64,000 nucleotides of DNA from Gloeobacter morelensis MG652769. Lineage in GTDB: Bacteria; Cyanobacteriota; Cyanobacteriia; Gloeobacterales; Gloeobacteraceae. The notes under the pieces are model-generated. The model was not told where the DNA came from. It searched no databases and saw only the letters and a list, made by a program, of their open reading frames with translations. This document shows positions 1 to 8,167 of the stretch, piece by piece (positions within the stretch are counted from its first letter, which is position 1; the number at the start of each line of letters is the position of its first letter). The translations under genes were made by a program, and so were the position numbers. The stretch covers positions 3,410,001 through 3,474,000 of the forward strand of contig NZ_CP063845.1 of the NCBI RefSeq assembly GCF_021018745.1. Direction: 5' to 3'.

Positions 1-1268
1 ACGGCCGGGTGCTCTTTGTGGCAGGGACGGTACCCGGTGACACCGTCGAAGCGCGGCTGGTACACCTCAAAAAGGACCACGCTTTCGGCAGGATCCTGCA
101 GATTGTGCAAGCCTCGCCCCACCGCATCGAAGCCCCTTGCCCGGTGGCCGAACGCTGCGGCAGTTGCCAGTGGCAATGGATCGATTACCCGTTTCAACTG
201 GAGGCGAAGCAGCGGCAGGTGCGCGAGGCGCTCGAACACCTGGGCGGGTTCGCAGAGCCGCCGGTGGAGCCGGTCATTGCCCAGCCGCGCCCGTTTGGCT
301 ACCGCAACAAATCGACTTTCCCGATCGGCCGGGATGCCCGCGGTGAACCTGTCATCGGCTACTACCAGAAAGATTCGCACCGGATCGTGCCGCTCGATGC
401 CTGTCCGGTGCAGGATAGCCGCCTTGACCCGTTGCTCGCGGCGGCGCGCGAATTGATCCGCGTCCAGGGCTGGAGCATTTACGACGAAAAGCACCACCGC
501 GGCGCCCTGCGCCATCTGGGTCTGCGCATCGGCGAGCGCACGGGCCAGAAATTGCTTACCTTTGTGGTGAACGGCCAGACCCTCTCGGGGATCAAGCCCG
601 CCGCCCAGGCACTGATGGACCGCTTCCCCGACCTGGTGGGGGTCTGCCTCAATACCCACACCGAGCGCGGCAATACGATCTTTGGTCCCCAGACCCGCTG
701 CGTGATGGGCCAGGACTTTATCGAAGATGTGCTGGACGGCTTTCGCTTTCGCATCGAGCCCACGACGTTTTTTCAGATCTGCGCCGCCCAGGCGGAAATT
801 CTCGCCCGCCTGGTGGTCCAAAAGGCGGCAGCCACCTGCGATCAGACCGTGATCGACGCCTACTGCGGCATCGGCACGCTGAGTCTGCCCCTGGCGCGCT
901 CCGCCCGCTCGGTGGTCGGCATCGAAAGCCATGTCCGTTCAGTGGAGCAGGCCCGGTGCAATGCTCGGATCAACGGTGTCGAGAATTGCCGCTTTGAAGC
1001 CGGCACAGTCGAGGCGCTGCTGCCGGATCTGAAGGCCGATATCGTCGTGGTCGATCCGCCGCGCAAGGGCTGTGACCCGGCGGTGCTCGCAGCGATCTTG
1101 GGCTCGTTGCCGCTGCGGGTGATCTACGTCAGTTGCAATCCCGCCACCCTCGCGCGCGACCTGCGGCAGTTGGTGGCGGGAGGCTATCGCCTGGTGCGCG
1201 TGCAGCCGGTGGACCTGTTTGCCCAGACCCACCACGTCGAGTGCGTGGCGACGCTGGAGCGTCCGTAG
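1..1268 (+). CDS. rlmD: 23S rRNA (uracil-C5)-methyltransferase, RlmD/RumA type (5' end outside window)
   Basis: SAM-dependent methyltransferase that makes 5-methyluridine in rRNA. The open frame runs through the left edge, and the first visible residues (VLFVAGTVPGD) look like the middle of a TRAM domain, so the true start lies outside. Counting from the GTG at 9, Cys44, Cys50 and Cys53 (APCPVAERCGSC) plus a later Cys in LDACPV form the 4Fe-4S set of this family. The SAM loop DAYCGIGTLSLP, the motif VVVDPPRKGCD and the catalytic SCNPATLARDL follow in the expected order. At least 419 residues are visible. Substrate position is not readable from sequence; TrmA/RlmC relatives are the alternative, but the Fe-S cysteines favour RlmD. 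Confidence 0.88.
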   Translation, partial: GRVLFVAGTVPGDTVEARLVHLKKDHAFGRILQIVQASPHRIEAPCPVAERCGSCQWQWIDYPFQLEAKQRQVREALEHLGGFAEPPVEPVIAQPRPFGYRNKSTFPIGRDARGEPVIGYYQKDSHRIVPLDACPVQDSRLDPLLAAARELIRVQGWSIYDEKHHRGALRHLGLRIGERTGQKLLTFVVNGQTLSGIKPAAQALMDRFPDLVGVCLNTHTERGNTIFGPQTRCVMGQDFIEDVLDGFRFRIEPTTFFQICAAQAEILARLVVQKAAATCDQTVIDAYCGIGTLSLPLARSARSVVGIESHVRSVEQARCNARINGVENCRFEAGTVEALLPDLKADIVVVDPPRKGCDPAVLAAILGSLPLRVIYVSCNPATLARDLRQLVAGGYRLVRVQPVDLFAQTHHVECVATLERP

Positions 1269-1288
1269 CACTGTTTTCACCCTGGCAC

Positions 1289-2593
1289 CTATCCCCTACT
1301 TGAAACCCCCAGGCCGGCAAAGGCGATCGTAGGCAGGCACGCCGAGCCGAATACCCATTCGGTCTCAGCCGAAAGCCCGGCCAGTTGCGCGTTGAACGCT
1401 TCGAAGATGTTGCCTGCCACCATCGTGTTTTTGAGGCGACCGACGATTTCGCCGTGCTCGATTTTGTAGCCCAGATCCAGATTCACCGAAAATTCGCCTG
1501 CGAACTGGTTGGATTGGCCCGCTCCCAGCACCTGCTCGACCAGAATGCCCTCGTCGATGGAGCGAATCAGGTCCGCCGCCGGTACCCGGCCGCCGGCCAT
1601 GCACAGATTCACCAGTCCCGGCGAGGGTCGTCCGAGGCCGCCGCGAAAACCGTTGCCGCCCAGCGGTTGCCCGGAGCGCGACGCCCAGGTGCGATCCCAA
1701 TAAAATTCGCGCACAGTGCCCTGCTCGATGAAGCGCTTGGGCCGCGTCGGGGTGCCCTCGTCGTCAAATGGCACCGCCGAGGTGCCCGCGCTCGGATCTT
1801 CGTAGAGGGTGAGCTTTTCGCTAAAGAGTGTCTGGCCGACTTTGTCCGCCAGGGGCGAGGTTTTTTGGACCACCGTCTGCCCGGAAAGGGCCGTTTGAAA
1901 GAGTCCCCCGAGCGTAAAAGCCGCCGCCCTGGGAGAAAAGATCACCGGCAGGGTGCCACCTGCGACCCGGGCGTTGCGCTCGGCGCGGCGGAACTTGGTG
2001 AGCACTTCTTCGACCAACTGGTCATAGTCGGGCTCTCCGTCGCGGGCCACCCCGTAGCCGTAGGCTTCGAGCAAGTCCTCGCCGCGCACCAGGTTGCCCG
2101 AGAGGGAGGCGGTCACCGTGACGCGCTCGCGCTCGCCATGGGCGCCGCCGGTGGTGGCGATTTCGACGCGCGAGCGGCGCACAGCAAATGTGGCGCTCAC
2201 CAGAATGTCGCTGTTGTAGGCGCGCACGCGCTCCACCAGCGCTTCACCGCGCTCGACGAAGCGGGCGGTAGGGGGTATCTCGAAAGCGGCATGCGCCGTG
2301 GGCAATGCTTCGGGACCGGCAAAATCGAATTCGGCCTCGTTGCCGCTCGCGGCCGTCTCGATGGCCGCCTCCAACAAGCCTTCGACGCGGTTCAAGTCGG
2401 TGGAACTGGCAAAACCGAGCCTTCCATCGGCAATCACCCGCAGGGCCAACCCCGTAGTCGCCTTGGTCTGTAGACTCTTAAGGCGGTTGGCCTCGAACTC
2501 GACCGGGGTCTCGTCAACTTGCAAATAGAAGACCTCGGCACTGACCCCGCGCCCTTCGGCGAGGCCGAGGATATTATCGACAACGGCGCTCAC
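1289..2593 (-). CDS. pmbA: PmbA/TldE-like subunit of TldD/TldE metalloprotease
   Basis: About 434 residues, near the usual ~450 for PmbA. The N-terminal VSAEVFYLQVDETPVEFE and the C-terminal half (NLDLGYKIEHGEIVGRLKNTM) are characteristic. No HExxxH motif is present, as expected for the TldE/PmbA partner rather than catalytic TldD; TldD is not in this window. A frame without stops extends upstream, but it only shadows the neighbouring zinc-ribbon gene. The GTG at 2593 shares bases with that gene's TGA stop (GTGA), which implies translational coupling. The TldD/TldE complex degrades unfolded or modified peptides. The start codon is less certain than the family. Confidence 0.82.
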   Translation of the reverse strand: MSAVVDNILGLAEGRGVSAEVFYLQVDETPVEFEANRLKSLQTKATTGLALRVIADGRLGFASSTDLNRVEGLLEAAIETAASGNEAEFDFAGPEALPTAHAAFEIPPTARFVERGEALVERVRAYNSDILVSATFAVRRSRVEIATTGGAHGERERVTVTASLSGNLVRGEDLLEAYGYGVARDGEPDYDQLVEEVLTKFRRAERNARVAGGTLPVIFSPRAAAFTLGGLFQTALSGQTVVQKTSPLADKVGQTLFSEKLTLYEDPSAGTSAVPFDDEGTPTRPKRFIEQGTVREFYWDRTWASRSGQPLGGNGFRGGLGRPSPGLVNLCMAGGRVPAADLIRSIDEGILVEQVLGAGQSNQFAGEFSVNLDLGYKIEHGEIVGRLKNTMVAGNIFEAFNAQLAGLSAETEWVFGSACLPTIAFAGLGVSSRG

Positions 2594-2844
2594 GGCAACT
2601 TCGGCAGATAAATCGGTCGGCGGTGCAATCGGGGTTCGGGGGTGGCTTGCACGCGGGTGGGGTTGATAACGCGGCCTGCCACATCGAGATGCCAGATCTG
2701 CTGACTTTTGAGGTTTTTGAGGCGGCGGGCCTGACCGTCCCAATGGAAAGTACCGTCCCACTCGCAATGGAGCAGGCCATCCTCAATCACCGCCACAGAG
2801 CGCAACAGGCGGGTACACAGCGGGCAGTGGCGAGGCTGAATCAT
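2590..2844 (-). CDS. small CPxC zinc-ribbon-like protein
   Basis: 84-residue protein starting MIQPRHCPLCTR, with a clear AGGAGA ribosome-binding site six bases before the ATG. The CPLC pair followed by a lone Cys (LLHCEWDG) suggests an incomplete or dimeric zinc ribbon. The middle (HWDGQARRLKNLKSQQIWHL) is polar and the tail is proline/arginine-rich. It overlaps the start of pmbA by four bases, so the two are probably co-transcribed. I do not recognise a named family, and no function is assigned. Confidence 0.6.
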   Translation of the reverse strand: MIQPRHCPLCTRLLRSVAVIEDGLLHCEWDGTFHWDGQARRLKNLKSQQIWHLDVAGRVINPTRVQATPEPRLHRRPIYLPKLP

Positions 2845-3268
2845 ATCTCTCCTGAGTAAACAACCAATCTGAATTGAGAATAGCAAACCTGCCGGTTCAA
2901 ACAAAGCTTTTTCAGGCGTCAGGTATCAGATTCCCCAACGACAACACTGCTGCCCTCCAACTGCTCGAATCGCCAGCGCGCGGAGCCTCAACCAAAAGGC
3001 GCCGCCGCCCAACCATTGGTCCGCGGCCAAAGCTATACATTCATTTCGGTTGAGTTATCCCTTTGCCTAGCACCAATGCCCCAGGGTCCGCCCCGTTTTA
3101 CACACTTCTTTACAGGCCGACAGAAGACCTGTGACCGTCTCCAGGCAAGGGGATCAACCGGTACGCGGCCGAGGTGAATTGACGGCGATCCTGCGCACTT
3201 GCGAATATGAACAATTCCTAAAAATCCAGGCGCATCGAATAATTTTCTGGAACTCTGGAAGTGAAAAA
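2845..3268. other. intergenic region, no gene seen
   Basis: Divergent intergenic stretch of about 420 bases between the zinc-ribbon gene and the CxxC membrane protein. Open frames here lack codon bias and recognisable motifs. It should hold promoters for both flanks, but I see no convincing -35/-10 pair. Confidence 0.5.
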
Positions 3269-3790
3269 GTGTCGCCTCAAAGAAGTGAGCCCGTGAACAC
3301 CGGTGGCAAGTCTCTTTCACCCAAGCACCGCCTTTCGTACCAGGATGTCTATCCCTGCCCAATCTGCCGCCATGGAGAGATAAGCAGCCTGGTGCTCACC
3401 GAGGCCTTTGCCTGCAACTTTTGCCGTCACATTTTTACTGCTGACCTTGAGGAGAACACCCTGCGCGTCGAGGACAGCTCCCAGCCGCTCAGTTGGCGCT
3501 GGAACGGACGCCACTGGCAATCGATCCACCGCGAAGACTTCGATCTGACTCTGGTTATCTGGATTGTCGGTCTGGCCCTGGTGGTTTTTCCGCCGACGCT
3601 GGTCTGGTTTTCCTATCGTTCGCTACCGGAGCCGCCGCTGCTGTTTCCGCTTATCTGGACCGTTGTGACGCTGATTGCACATCTGGTGCTGGTGGGCTGG
3701 CTGCTGGCGGAGCACTATCAGTTTCCGCTCTATATTGCCGGCAAGATCCGGTTGCGCACCTGGATGGAGCACCGCGAGTCAAAAACTTGA
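3269..3790 (+). CDS. zinc-ribbon membrane protein, function unknown
   Basis: 173 residues from a GTG at 3269 preceded by GGAAG. The frame is open further upstream, but that part lacks coding character. The N-terminal half carries two CxxC pairs (YPCPICRHG and FACNFCRH), a zinc ribbon. Two hydrophobic segments follow (around LVIWIVGLALVVFPPTLVWF and LIWTVVTLIAHLVLVGWLL), ending in a basic tail. The ribbon is probably cytoplasmic and anchored by a two-helix hairpin. It is followed by a strong terminator and appears monocistronic. No function is inferred. Confidence 0.7.
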   Translation: MSPQRSEPVNTGGKSLSPKHRLSYQDVYPCPICRHGEISSLVLTEAFACNFCRHIFTADLEENTLRVEDSSQPLSWRWNGRHWQSIHREDFDLTLVIWIVGLALVVFPPTLVWFSYRSLPEPPLLFPLIWTVVTLIAHLVLVGWLLAEHYQFPLYIAGKIRLRTWMEHRESKT

Positions 3791-3811
3791 GTATTTGGTG
3801 AACTTGATGTC

Positions 3812-3846
3812 AAAAGCCCCGGGGGCAGGCCATCCGGGGCTTTTTT
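3812..3846 (+). terminator. rho-independent terminator
   Basis: AAAAGCCCCGG pairs with CCGGGGCTTTT around a loop and is followed by a run of T. It lies 22 bases after the stop of the zinc-ribbon membrane protein. The A-run on the left arm means it could also work on the minus strand. Confidence 0.85.
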
Positions 3847-4083
3847 GCAAATAGGCAAGGAAAAAGGACCGAGCGGACAGGCAACGGTCCCTGGCTTCGG
3901 GATCCCCGATATGATCCGCCCTGTTCCCTTGGACCATAGCGGGAATACCCCCCTTCCAAGGGCACAGTGTAGCACGAGCCACAATCAGAGTTCTGCACGG
4001 AAGTTACCGGTGTTGCAATGGGTGCAAATGCAGTAAAGACCGTACTGGTAGAGTAAGGATGAGGTTTGCTGGAGAGATATTCC

Positions 4084-4719
4084 GTGGAGCCAGTCCTGGA
4101 TTTTTTTCGTTACCTGGGCAACTTTGAGGAACTCATCCGCGCCGGGGGGTACGTGGCGCTGACGGCCATTATCTTCGTGGAGACGGGGCTGCTCATTGGC
4201 TTTTTTCTGCCGGGCGACTCGTTGCTCGTCGCTGCGGGTGTGTTGATCGCTGCTACCGGCCTGCTCAATATCTGGGTGTTGGCGGCCCTTTTGTGCACAG
4301 CGGCCATCGTCGGCGACACCGTCGGCTACTGGATTGGGGCAAAGGCGGGGCCGCGGTTGTTCTCGCGGGAGAAATCCCTGTTCTTTGCCAAGGACCACCT
4401 GATCAAAGCTGAGCGCTTCTATACTAAGTACGGCGCCAAGACGATTTTGCTGGCGCGCTGGGTGCCTATTGTGCGCACGTTTGCGCCGGTGGTAGCCGGG
4501 GCGGCGAGGATGCACTATCCGACGTTTTTGCTCTTCAACGTCGTGGGTGGGGTCACCTGGATCGGTTCGCTGCTGATTGGCAGTTACTTTTTGGGTCAGC
4601 TCATCCCAGATCTCGAAAAAAACGTCCACATCGCCGTAGCGGTGGTGGTTTTGCTGTCGATTCTGCCGCCGATTATTGAGTATCTCAAAGCCCGCCGCGA
4701 GCCGGACGCCTCCCGATAA
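4084..4719 (+). CDS. DedA/SNARE-associated family membrane protein
   Basis: 211-residue integral membrane protein of the DedA superfamily, whose members are thought to act in lipid transport and membrane homeostasis. Diagnostic segments are FVETGLLIGFFLPGDSLL near the N terminus, GDTVGYWIGAKAG mid-protein and the motif LARWVPIVRTFAPVVAGAAR. I chose the GTG at 4084 because GGAGAG sits seven bases before it; an upstream TTG adds six residues. A second, divergent DedA gene lies at 39994-40632. The end is basic (EYLKARREPDASR), consistent with a cytoplasmic C terminus. Confidence 0.9.
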   Translation: MEPVLDFFRYLGNFEELIRAGGYVALTAIIFVETGLLIGFFLPGDSLLVAAGVLIAATGLLNIWVLAALLCTAAIVGDTVGYWIGAKAGPRLFSREKSLFFAKDHLIKAERFYTKYGAKTILLARWVPIVRTFAPVVAGAARMHYPTFLLFNVVGGVTWIGSLLIGSYFLGQLIPDLEKNVHIAVAVVVLLSILPPIIEYLKARREPDASR

Positions 4720-4832
4720 AGAAGTACGGGCGGGGGCAATCACCACCCCGGCTGTCTTGGTTCCGGCCGTCCCTTCGCGGGGTCTGTAGCCGGTAGTACC
4801 ATTGATTATTGAGCGTAAGAGAGAGGTTTTCC

Positions 4833-5078
4833 ATGACGGAGAGAAACTGCGCCGAGGTCTGCCAGAACGGCTGCATCGAGGCCGCCAACGGCACCCCCGA
4901 AAAATGCCCCCACTATGAGAGCATGCTCCAGGCCCGCGCTTCCGTCGAAAACACCCCCTTTGACCGGCTGATGGAACTGGCCGAGGAGGGGGCTGCCGAA
5001 TCGCGCCTGCGCGGCATCGGCGCCACTCCCAAGTTCGAAGATCTCCCGGAGGACTTGCGCCGGAGTCTGGGTGGCTAG
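4833..5078 (+). CDS. small cysteine-containing hypothetical protein
   Basis: 81 residues starting MTERNCAEVCQNGC, with GAGAGAGG eight bases before the ATG. Four cysteines cluster in the first 30 residues (NCAEVCQNGC then EKCPHY), which could bind a metal or an Fe-S cluster. The rest is acidic and helical (LMELAEEGAAESRLRG). I do not recognise the family. Good ribosome-binding site and codon use argue for a real gene. Confidence 0.6.
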   Translation: MTERNCAEVCQNGCIEAANGTPEKCPHYESMLQARASVENTPFDRLMELAEEGAAESRLRGIGATPKFEDLPEDLRRSLGG

Positions 5079-5403
5079 AAACGTCTATTTTTTTGTTGGC
5101 TAGATAACATCCGCCCATCGGTGAGAAGCACTATACTTCGGGCACCTTCTGCGCTTCAAGAGTGCCGCGATGAAGCTGCGTGCCGGATGGACGTTTGCGG
5201 TGTTGTTGACTCACCCAGGATCTTGCCGCAGTCGACACGCAAAGCGTGCACGCACTACAAGATCAACCAAGCCCACCCACCGACTCTCCCGCCGACCTTG
5301 CCCTGAAGTCCGGGGGGGTGTCGGGGGGGTGGCACGCCCCGCGAGGCGGGGAGGCTGGAGAGCGCGAGAGGGGAAGCGCGAAGGGGGTTCCGCCTCTCGC
5401 CCC

Positions 5404-5442
5404 ACAGACTGTCGTGCAAAACCAGCTGCCAGGATTAAAAGC
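5404..5442 (+). repeat. 39-bp direct repeat, copy 1
   Basis: Begins ACAGACTGTCGTGCAAAACC and ends AGGATTAAAAGC. An apparently identical copy starts 72 bases later at 5476. Only two copies are seen, so it is not a CRISPR array. Confidence 0.85.
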
Positions 5443-5475
5443 CAGAACGCGCTTGCGCTCGCCTTCGAGCGCGGA

Positions 5476-5514
5476 ACAGACTGTCGTGCAAAACCAGCTG
5501 CCAGGATTAAAAGC
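5476..5514 (+). repeat. 39-bp direct repeat, copy 2
   Basis: Second copy of the repeat that starts at 5404. The 33-base spacer between copies is dominated by GCG/CGC tracts. Confidence 0.85.
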
Positions 5515-5550
5515 GTCACACCAAACTTCATAGCCGGACGGCCGTGGTGC

Positions 5551-7527
5551 TCAAATGCCCAAACCAAAATCCTGCACCCATAGCTCGTCGTCCTCGACGC
5601 TGACGCCGGTGCCGACCGGATCGACGAACCTACGAAACAGCCGCGGGTCGAAGCGGCGGCTCACCTGCATCGGCGGCAGCGACTTGAGAATGGTCTTGCC
5701 GTAGGCTTTACGATGCATGCGCGGGTCGAGAATGGCGACGATGCCTTTGTCGGTGCGGGTACGGATGAGCCGGCCCGCTCCCTGTTTGAGCCGCAGCTGG
5801 GCGTAAGGGAGGGCGAGCCGGTCGAACCAGGCCCACCGATCGCCGCTGGTGCGCGAAAGCAACTCGCAGCGCGCGTCGTAGACAATGTCGCCGGGCGACT
5901 GAAACGGAATGCGGTCGATAACCACCAGGCTCAATTGCGGTCCTTCGACGCTCACCCCTTCCCAGAAACTTGCCGTGGCAAAGAGCACCGGATTTTTGGC
6001 CGTGCGGAACCATTCGACCAGGCGGCGCTTGGGCATTTGCTCCTGGTGCTGCGCGGGCCAGAGCAACTTCGCTTCGAGCAGGGCATACACCTGCTTCATC
6101 TGCTGGAGGCTGGTAAAGAGCACAAAGGCGCGGCCCTCCGAGAAATTGACCAGCTTCTCGATCTCGGCGGCGATGGCGTTGGCGTAACTGGCGTCGTTCG
6201 GGTCAGGCAGGTGGGTGGGCAGGTAGAGCAAACCCTGGCTCGGGTAATCGAAGGGGCTGGCAAAGATACGCTCCTCGGCGGTTCCAACCGGTAGCCCCAC
6301 CTGACGGCGAAAAAAATCGAACGGGTCTGTCCCGGCGGTGCTGAGGGTGGCCGACATCCAGACGGTGGTCGGTCCGTCCGGGTGGCTGAACCACCGACCC
6401 AACGGCGGTGCCACATCCAGGGGCGTACAGTTGAGGGCAACGTTGATCCCGCCGCCGCGCATCGTCTGATATTCGACCCAGTTGACCCAGTGTTCTCCTG
6501 GCTGAGCAAGGACACGCAAATTGCCTTCGTAGCCGGTGAGCGTCTCCACCAGCCGGTCGCGGCGCATGCGCGCCACGTTCGTTTCGAGGTTGTCCTCGCT
6601 TCCCAGGTTCAGTTCCTTGAGCGATTGGAGCAGCCGCACCACAGCCGCCGACAGATCGTCGGCCATCGCCGGGTCGAGATTGTAGCGGCGCGTCTGGTGG
6701 GCTTCGGTAAGCAGCACATCGAAAAAGGCGTTCGCCTCCGCCTCCGCCCGCGCCAGGGCGATGCCCAGGTTGGGAAACTGCTTTTTGATCCGGCTCAGGG
6801 TGCGGCCCATGCCGAAGTTGCTGAGGGTGAGCGTCAGGGCACGGGTGGCGTACTCGGCAAATTGGTGGGCTTCGTCGATGACCAGCAAGTCGAAGTCGGG
6901 GAGGATCTGCCCGTGGCTCGCCCGATCAATCAACAGCAGCGCGTGGTTGGTGATCAAAATCTGTGCCTGCCCGAGCGAGCGGCGCGACTCGAAATAAAAG
7001 CAGCTATCAAAGTGAGGACACTTCTCGCGCAGGCAATCGTCTTTGTCGGAGTGAATGTCGTCCCAGATTTCGGCAGGCGGACTGGTGGGCAGGTCGGCCA
7101 GATCGCCGTTCTCGGTCTGCTCGTACCACTCGCGCAACCAGGTAATCCCCGGGGCAAGCAGCGACTCTGACCAGCGCCGCTTCGAGACATAGTGGCTGCG
7201 GCCTTTGACCAGCCGCGCCTCGAAGCGCACCGGAAGCGCCTTTTGCAGCAAAGGAATGTCTTTGTAGAGATACTGCTCCTGCAGGGCGATGGTGGCCGTC
7301 GAAATCACCACCCGCTTGCCGCTGAGGATGGCCGGGATAAGGGCGCTAAAACTCTTGCCGGTGCCGGTGCCCGCCTCCGCCACCACCGCGATGCGCTCGG
7401 CGAAACCCCGCTCGACGGCGCGGGCCATATCCAGCTGGGGCTGGCGCACCTCGTAGCCCGGCAGCACCCGGGCCACGTCGTCGAAGGCATCGCTGAGGCT
7501 AATCATTTGTCCAGTGTAGGGGCTCAT
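5551..7527 (-). CDS. dinG: DinG/XPD-type ATP-dependent DNA helicase, atypical Fe-S site
   Basis: 658-residue superfamily 2 helicase. Walker A is AEAGTGTGKS (residues 50-59), the DEAH box is LLVIDEAHQFAEY, motif III-like VWMSATLS follows, and the C-terminal RecA domain has FATASFWEGVS and KQGAGRLIRT. DinG resolves R-loops and other structures ahead of forks. The Fe-S domain keeps Cys165, Cys170 and Cys176 with the E. coli DinG spacing (5 and 6), but the first ligand, normally in KGRxNYLC, is Ser115 (KGRSHYVSKRRW). The ATG at 7527 was chosen because similarity begins there and GAGGT lies upstream; a longer open frame to 7728 overlaps the divergent antitoxin promoter. Confidence 0.85.
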   Translation of the reverse strand: MSPYTGQMISLSDAFDDVARVLPGYEVRQPQLDMARAVERGFAERIAVVAEAGTGTGKSFSALIPAILSGKRVVISTATIALQEQYLYKDIPLLQKALPVRFEARLVKGRSHYVSKRRWSESLLAPGITWLREWYEQTENGDLADLPTSPPAEIWDDIHSDKDDCLREKCPHFDSCFYFESRRSLGQAQILITNHALLLIDRASHGQILPDFDLLVIDEAHQFAEYATRALTLTLSNFGMGRTLSRIKKQFPNLGIALARAEAEANAFFDVLLTEAHQTRRYNLDPAMADDLSAAVVRLLQSLKELNLGSEDNLETNVARMRRDRLVETLTGYEGNLRVLAQPGEHWVNWVEYQTMRGGGINVALNCTPLDVAPPLGRWFSHPDGPTTVWMSATLSTAGTDPFDFFRRQVGLPVGTAEERIFASPFDYPSQGLLYLPTHLPDPNDASYANAIAAEIEKLVNFSEGRAFVLFTSLQQMKQVYALLEAKLLWPAQHQEQMPKRRLVEWFRTAKNPVLFATASFWEGVSVEGPQLSLVVIDRIPFQSPGDIVYDARCELLSRTSGDRWAWFDRLALPYAQLRLKQGAGRLIRTRTDKGIVAILDPRMHRKAYGKTILKSLPPMQVSRRFDPRLFRRFVDPVGTGVSVEDDELWVQDFGLGI

Positions 7528-7727
7528 CTGTCTACCTCGCGATCCAGCAGCATTGGCACTGAGCTGTACGGTAGCGGGCGATGGCCAGGGCGATACCGGG
7601 ACTGGCGCATTCAGTCTTCCGCCAATCGCGCACCGTGGCTCGAGTGGCCGCTCGTCGGGGGTGGGAGCTGTCAGCTTGATGAGCATCTTGGCTAAAGTAG
7701 CTAGCAACACTTCTGGCGGAAGCTCCA

Positions 7728-7967
7728 ATGCCCGACGTTACCCTGTCGCTCCCGGATGAAATTTTACTGGCGCTCAAACTCACCCCGAATCAGCTTGGCG
7801 ATGAAATGCGCTTTGCGGCGGCTGTCAAACTTTATGAACTGGAACGGCTTTCTTCCGGTGCCGCCGCGAACCTCGCCGGAGTACCGCGTACTGTATTTCT
7901 GAGCAAATTGGCCGACTATGGGGTCAGTTCCTTTCGCCTCGGCAAAGAGGATATGCGTAGTGCCTGA
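7728..7967 (+). CDS. UPF0175 family antitoxin
   Basis: 79 residues starting MPDVTLSLPDEILLALKL, a typical UPF0175 protein. The C-terminal part has the helix-turn-helix-like SSGAAANLAGVPRTVFLSKL. UPF0175 proteins are the usual antitoxin partner of DUF3368 PIN-domain toxins in cyanobacteria. Such a toxin remnant overlaps its 3' end by eight bases (GTG at 7960 against TGA at 7965). The antitoxin reading frame is intact and may still autoregulate, although its target looks dead. Confidence 0.85.
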   Translation: MPDVTLSLPDEILLALKLTPNQLGDEMRFAAAVKLYELERLSSGAAANLAGVPRTVFLSKLADYGVSSFRLGKEDMRSA

Positions 7968-8151
7968 GGTGATTGCTGGCACCTCACTGCTTCAGTACCT
8001 TTACCAAGCTGAGATATTGGATCTGCTCAGGCTCCTGTACGGGTATATTGTCCTTGCAGTCAAACCGGCCGTCGACCGTCTCGAAGCGCTTGGATTTCGG
8101 CTTGCTCCGTCCACCCGTGCCGCTGTGCTTGAACTTGCCGAAGAGGTGTAA
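7960..8151 (+). pseudogene. DUF3368 (PIN-like) toxin remnant with internal deletion
   Basis: The 63-residue reading matches both ends of DUF3368 but not the middle. The first ~30 residues (VPEVIAGTSLLQYLYQAEIL) are the N terminus, and VKPAVDRLEALGFRLAP onward is the C terminus; roughly 90 residues carrying most PIN-fold acidic residues are missing between them. The first catalytic Asp (normally VIADTS) is Gly here. The frame is kept across the join, so a short protein may be made, but it cannot be an active nuclease. Family length (~150-160) is from general knowledge. Confidence 0.75.
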
Positions 8152-8167
8152 CTGTTCTCGGCGCTGA

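Larger units (their letters stand above)
5079..5550. other. non-coding region with repeats and a possible 5' gene stub
   Basis: An ATG at 5170 begins MKLRAGWTFAVLLTHP, which reads like the start of a signal peptide, behind a TATACT box near 5132. The frame then dissolves into low-complexity arginine/proline-rich translation, as if a gene start had been cut off. The middle (about 5300-5400) is G/C-rich, with inverted stretches around CGCCCCGCGAGGCGGGG. Two copies of a 39-bp repeat follow. Confidence 0.45.

Noticed and set aside
3985-5118. 377-residue minus-strand frame
   Set aside because: Lies opposite the DedA gene and the small Cys protein; Arg/Pro/Gly-rich composition typical of a shadow.
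5404-5514. CRISPR-like repeat pair
   Set aside because: Only two copies, repeat sequence lacks dyad symmetry, no cas genes.
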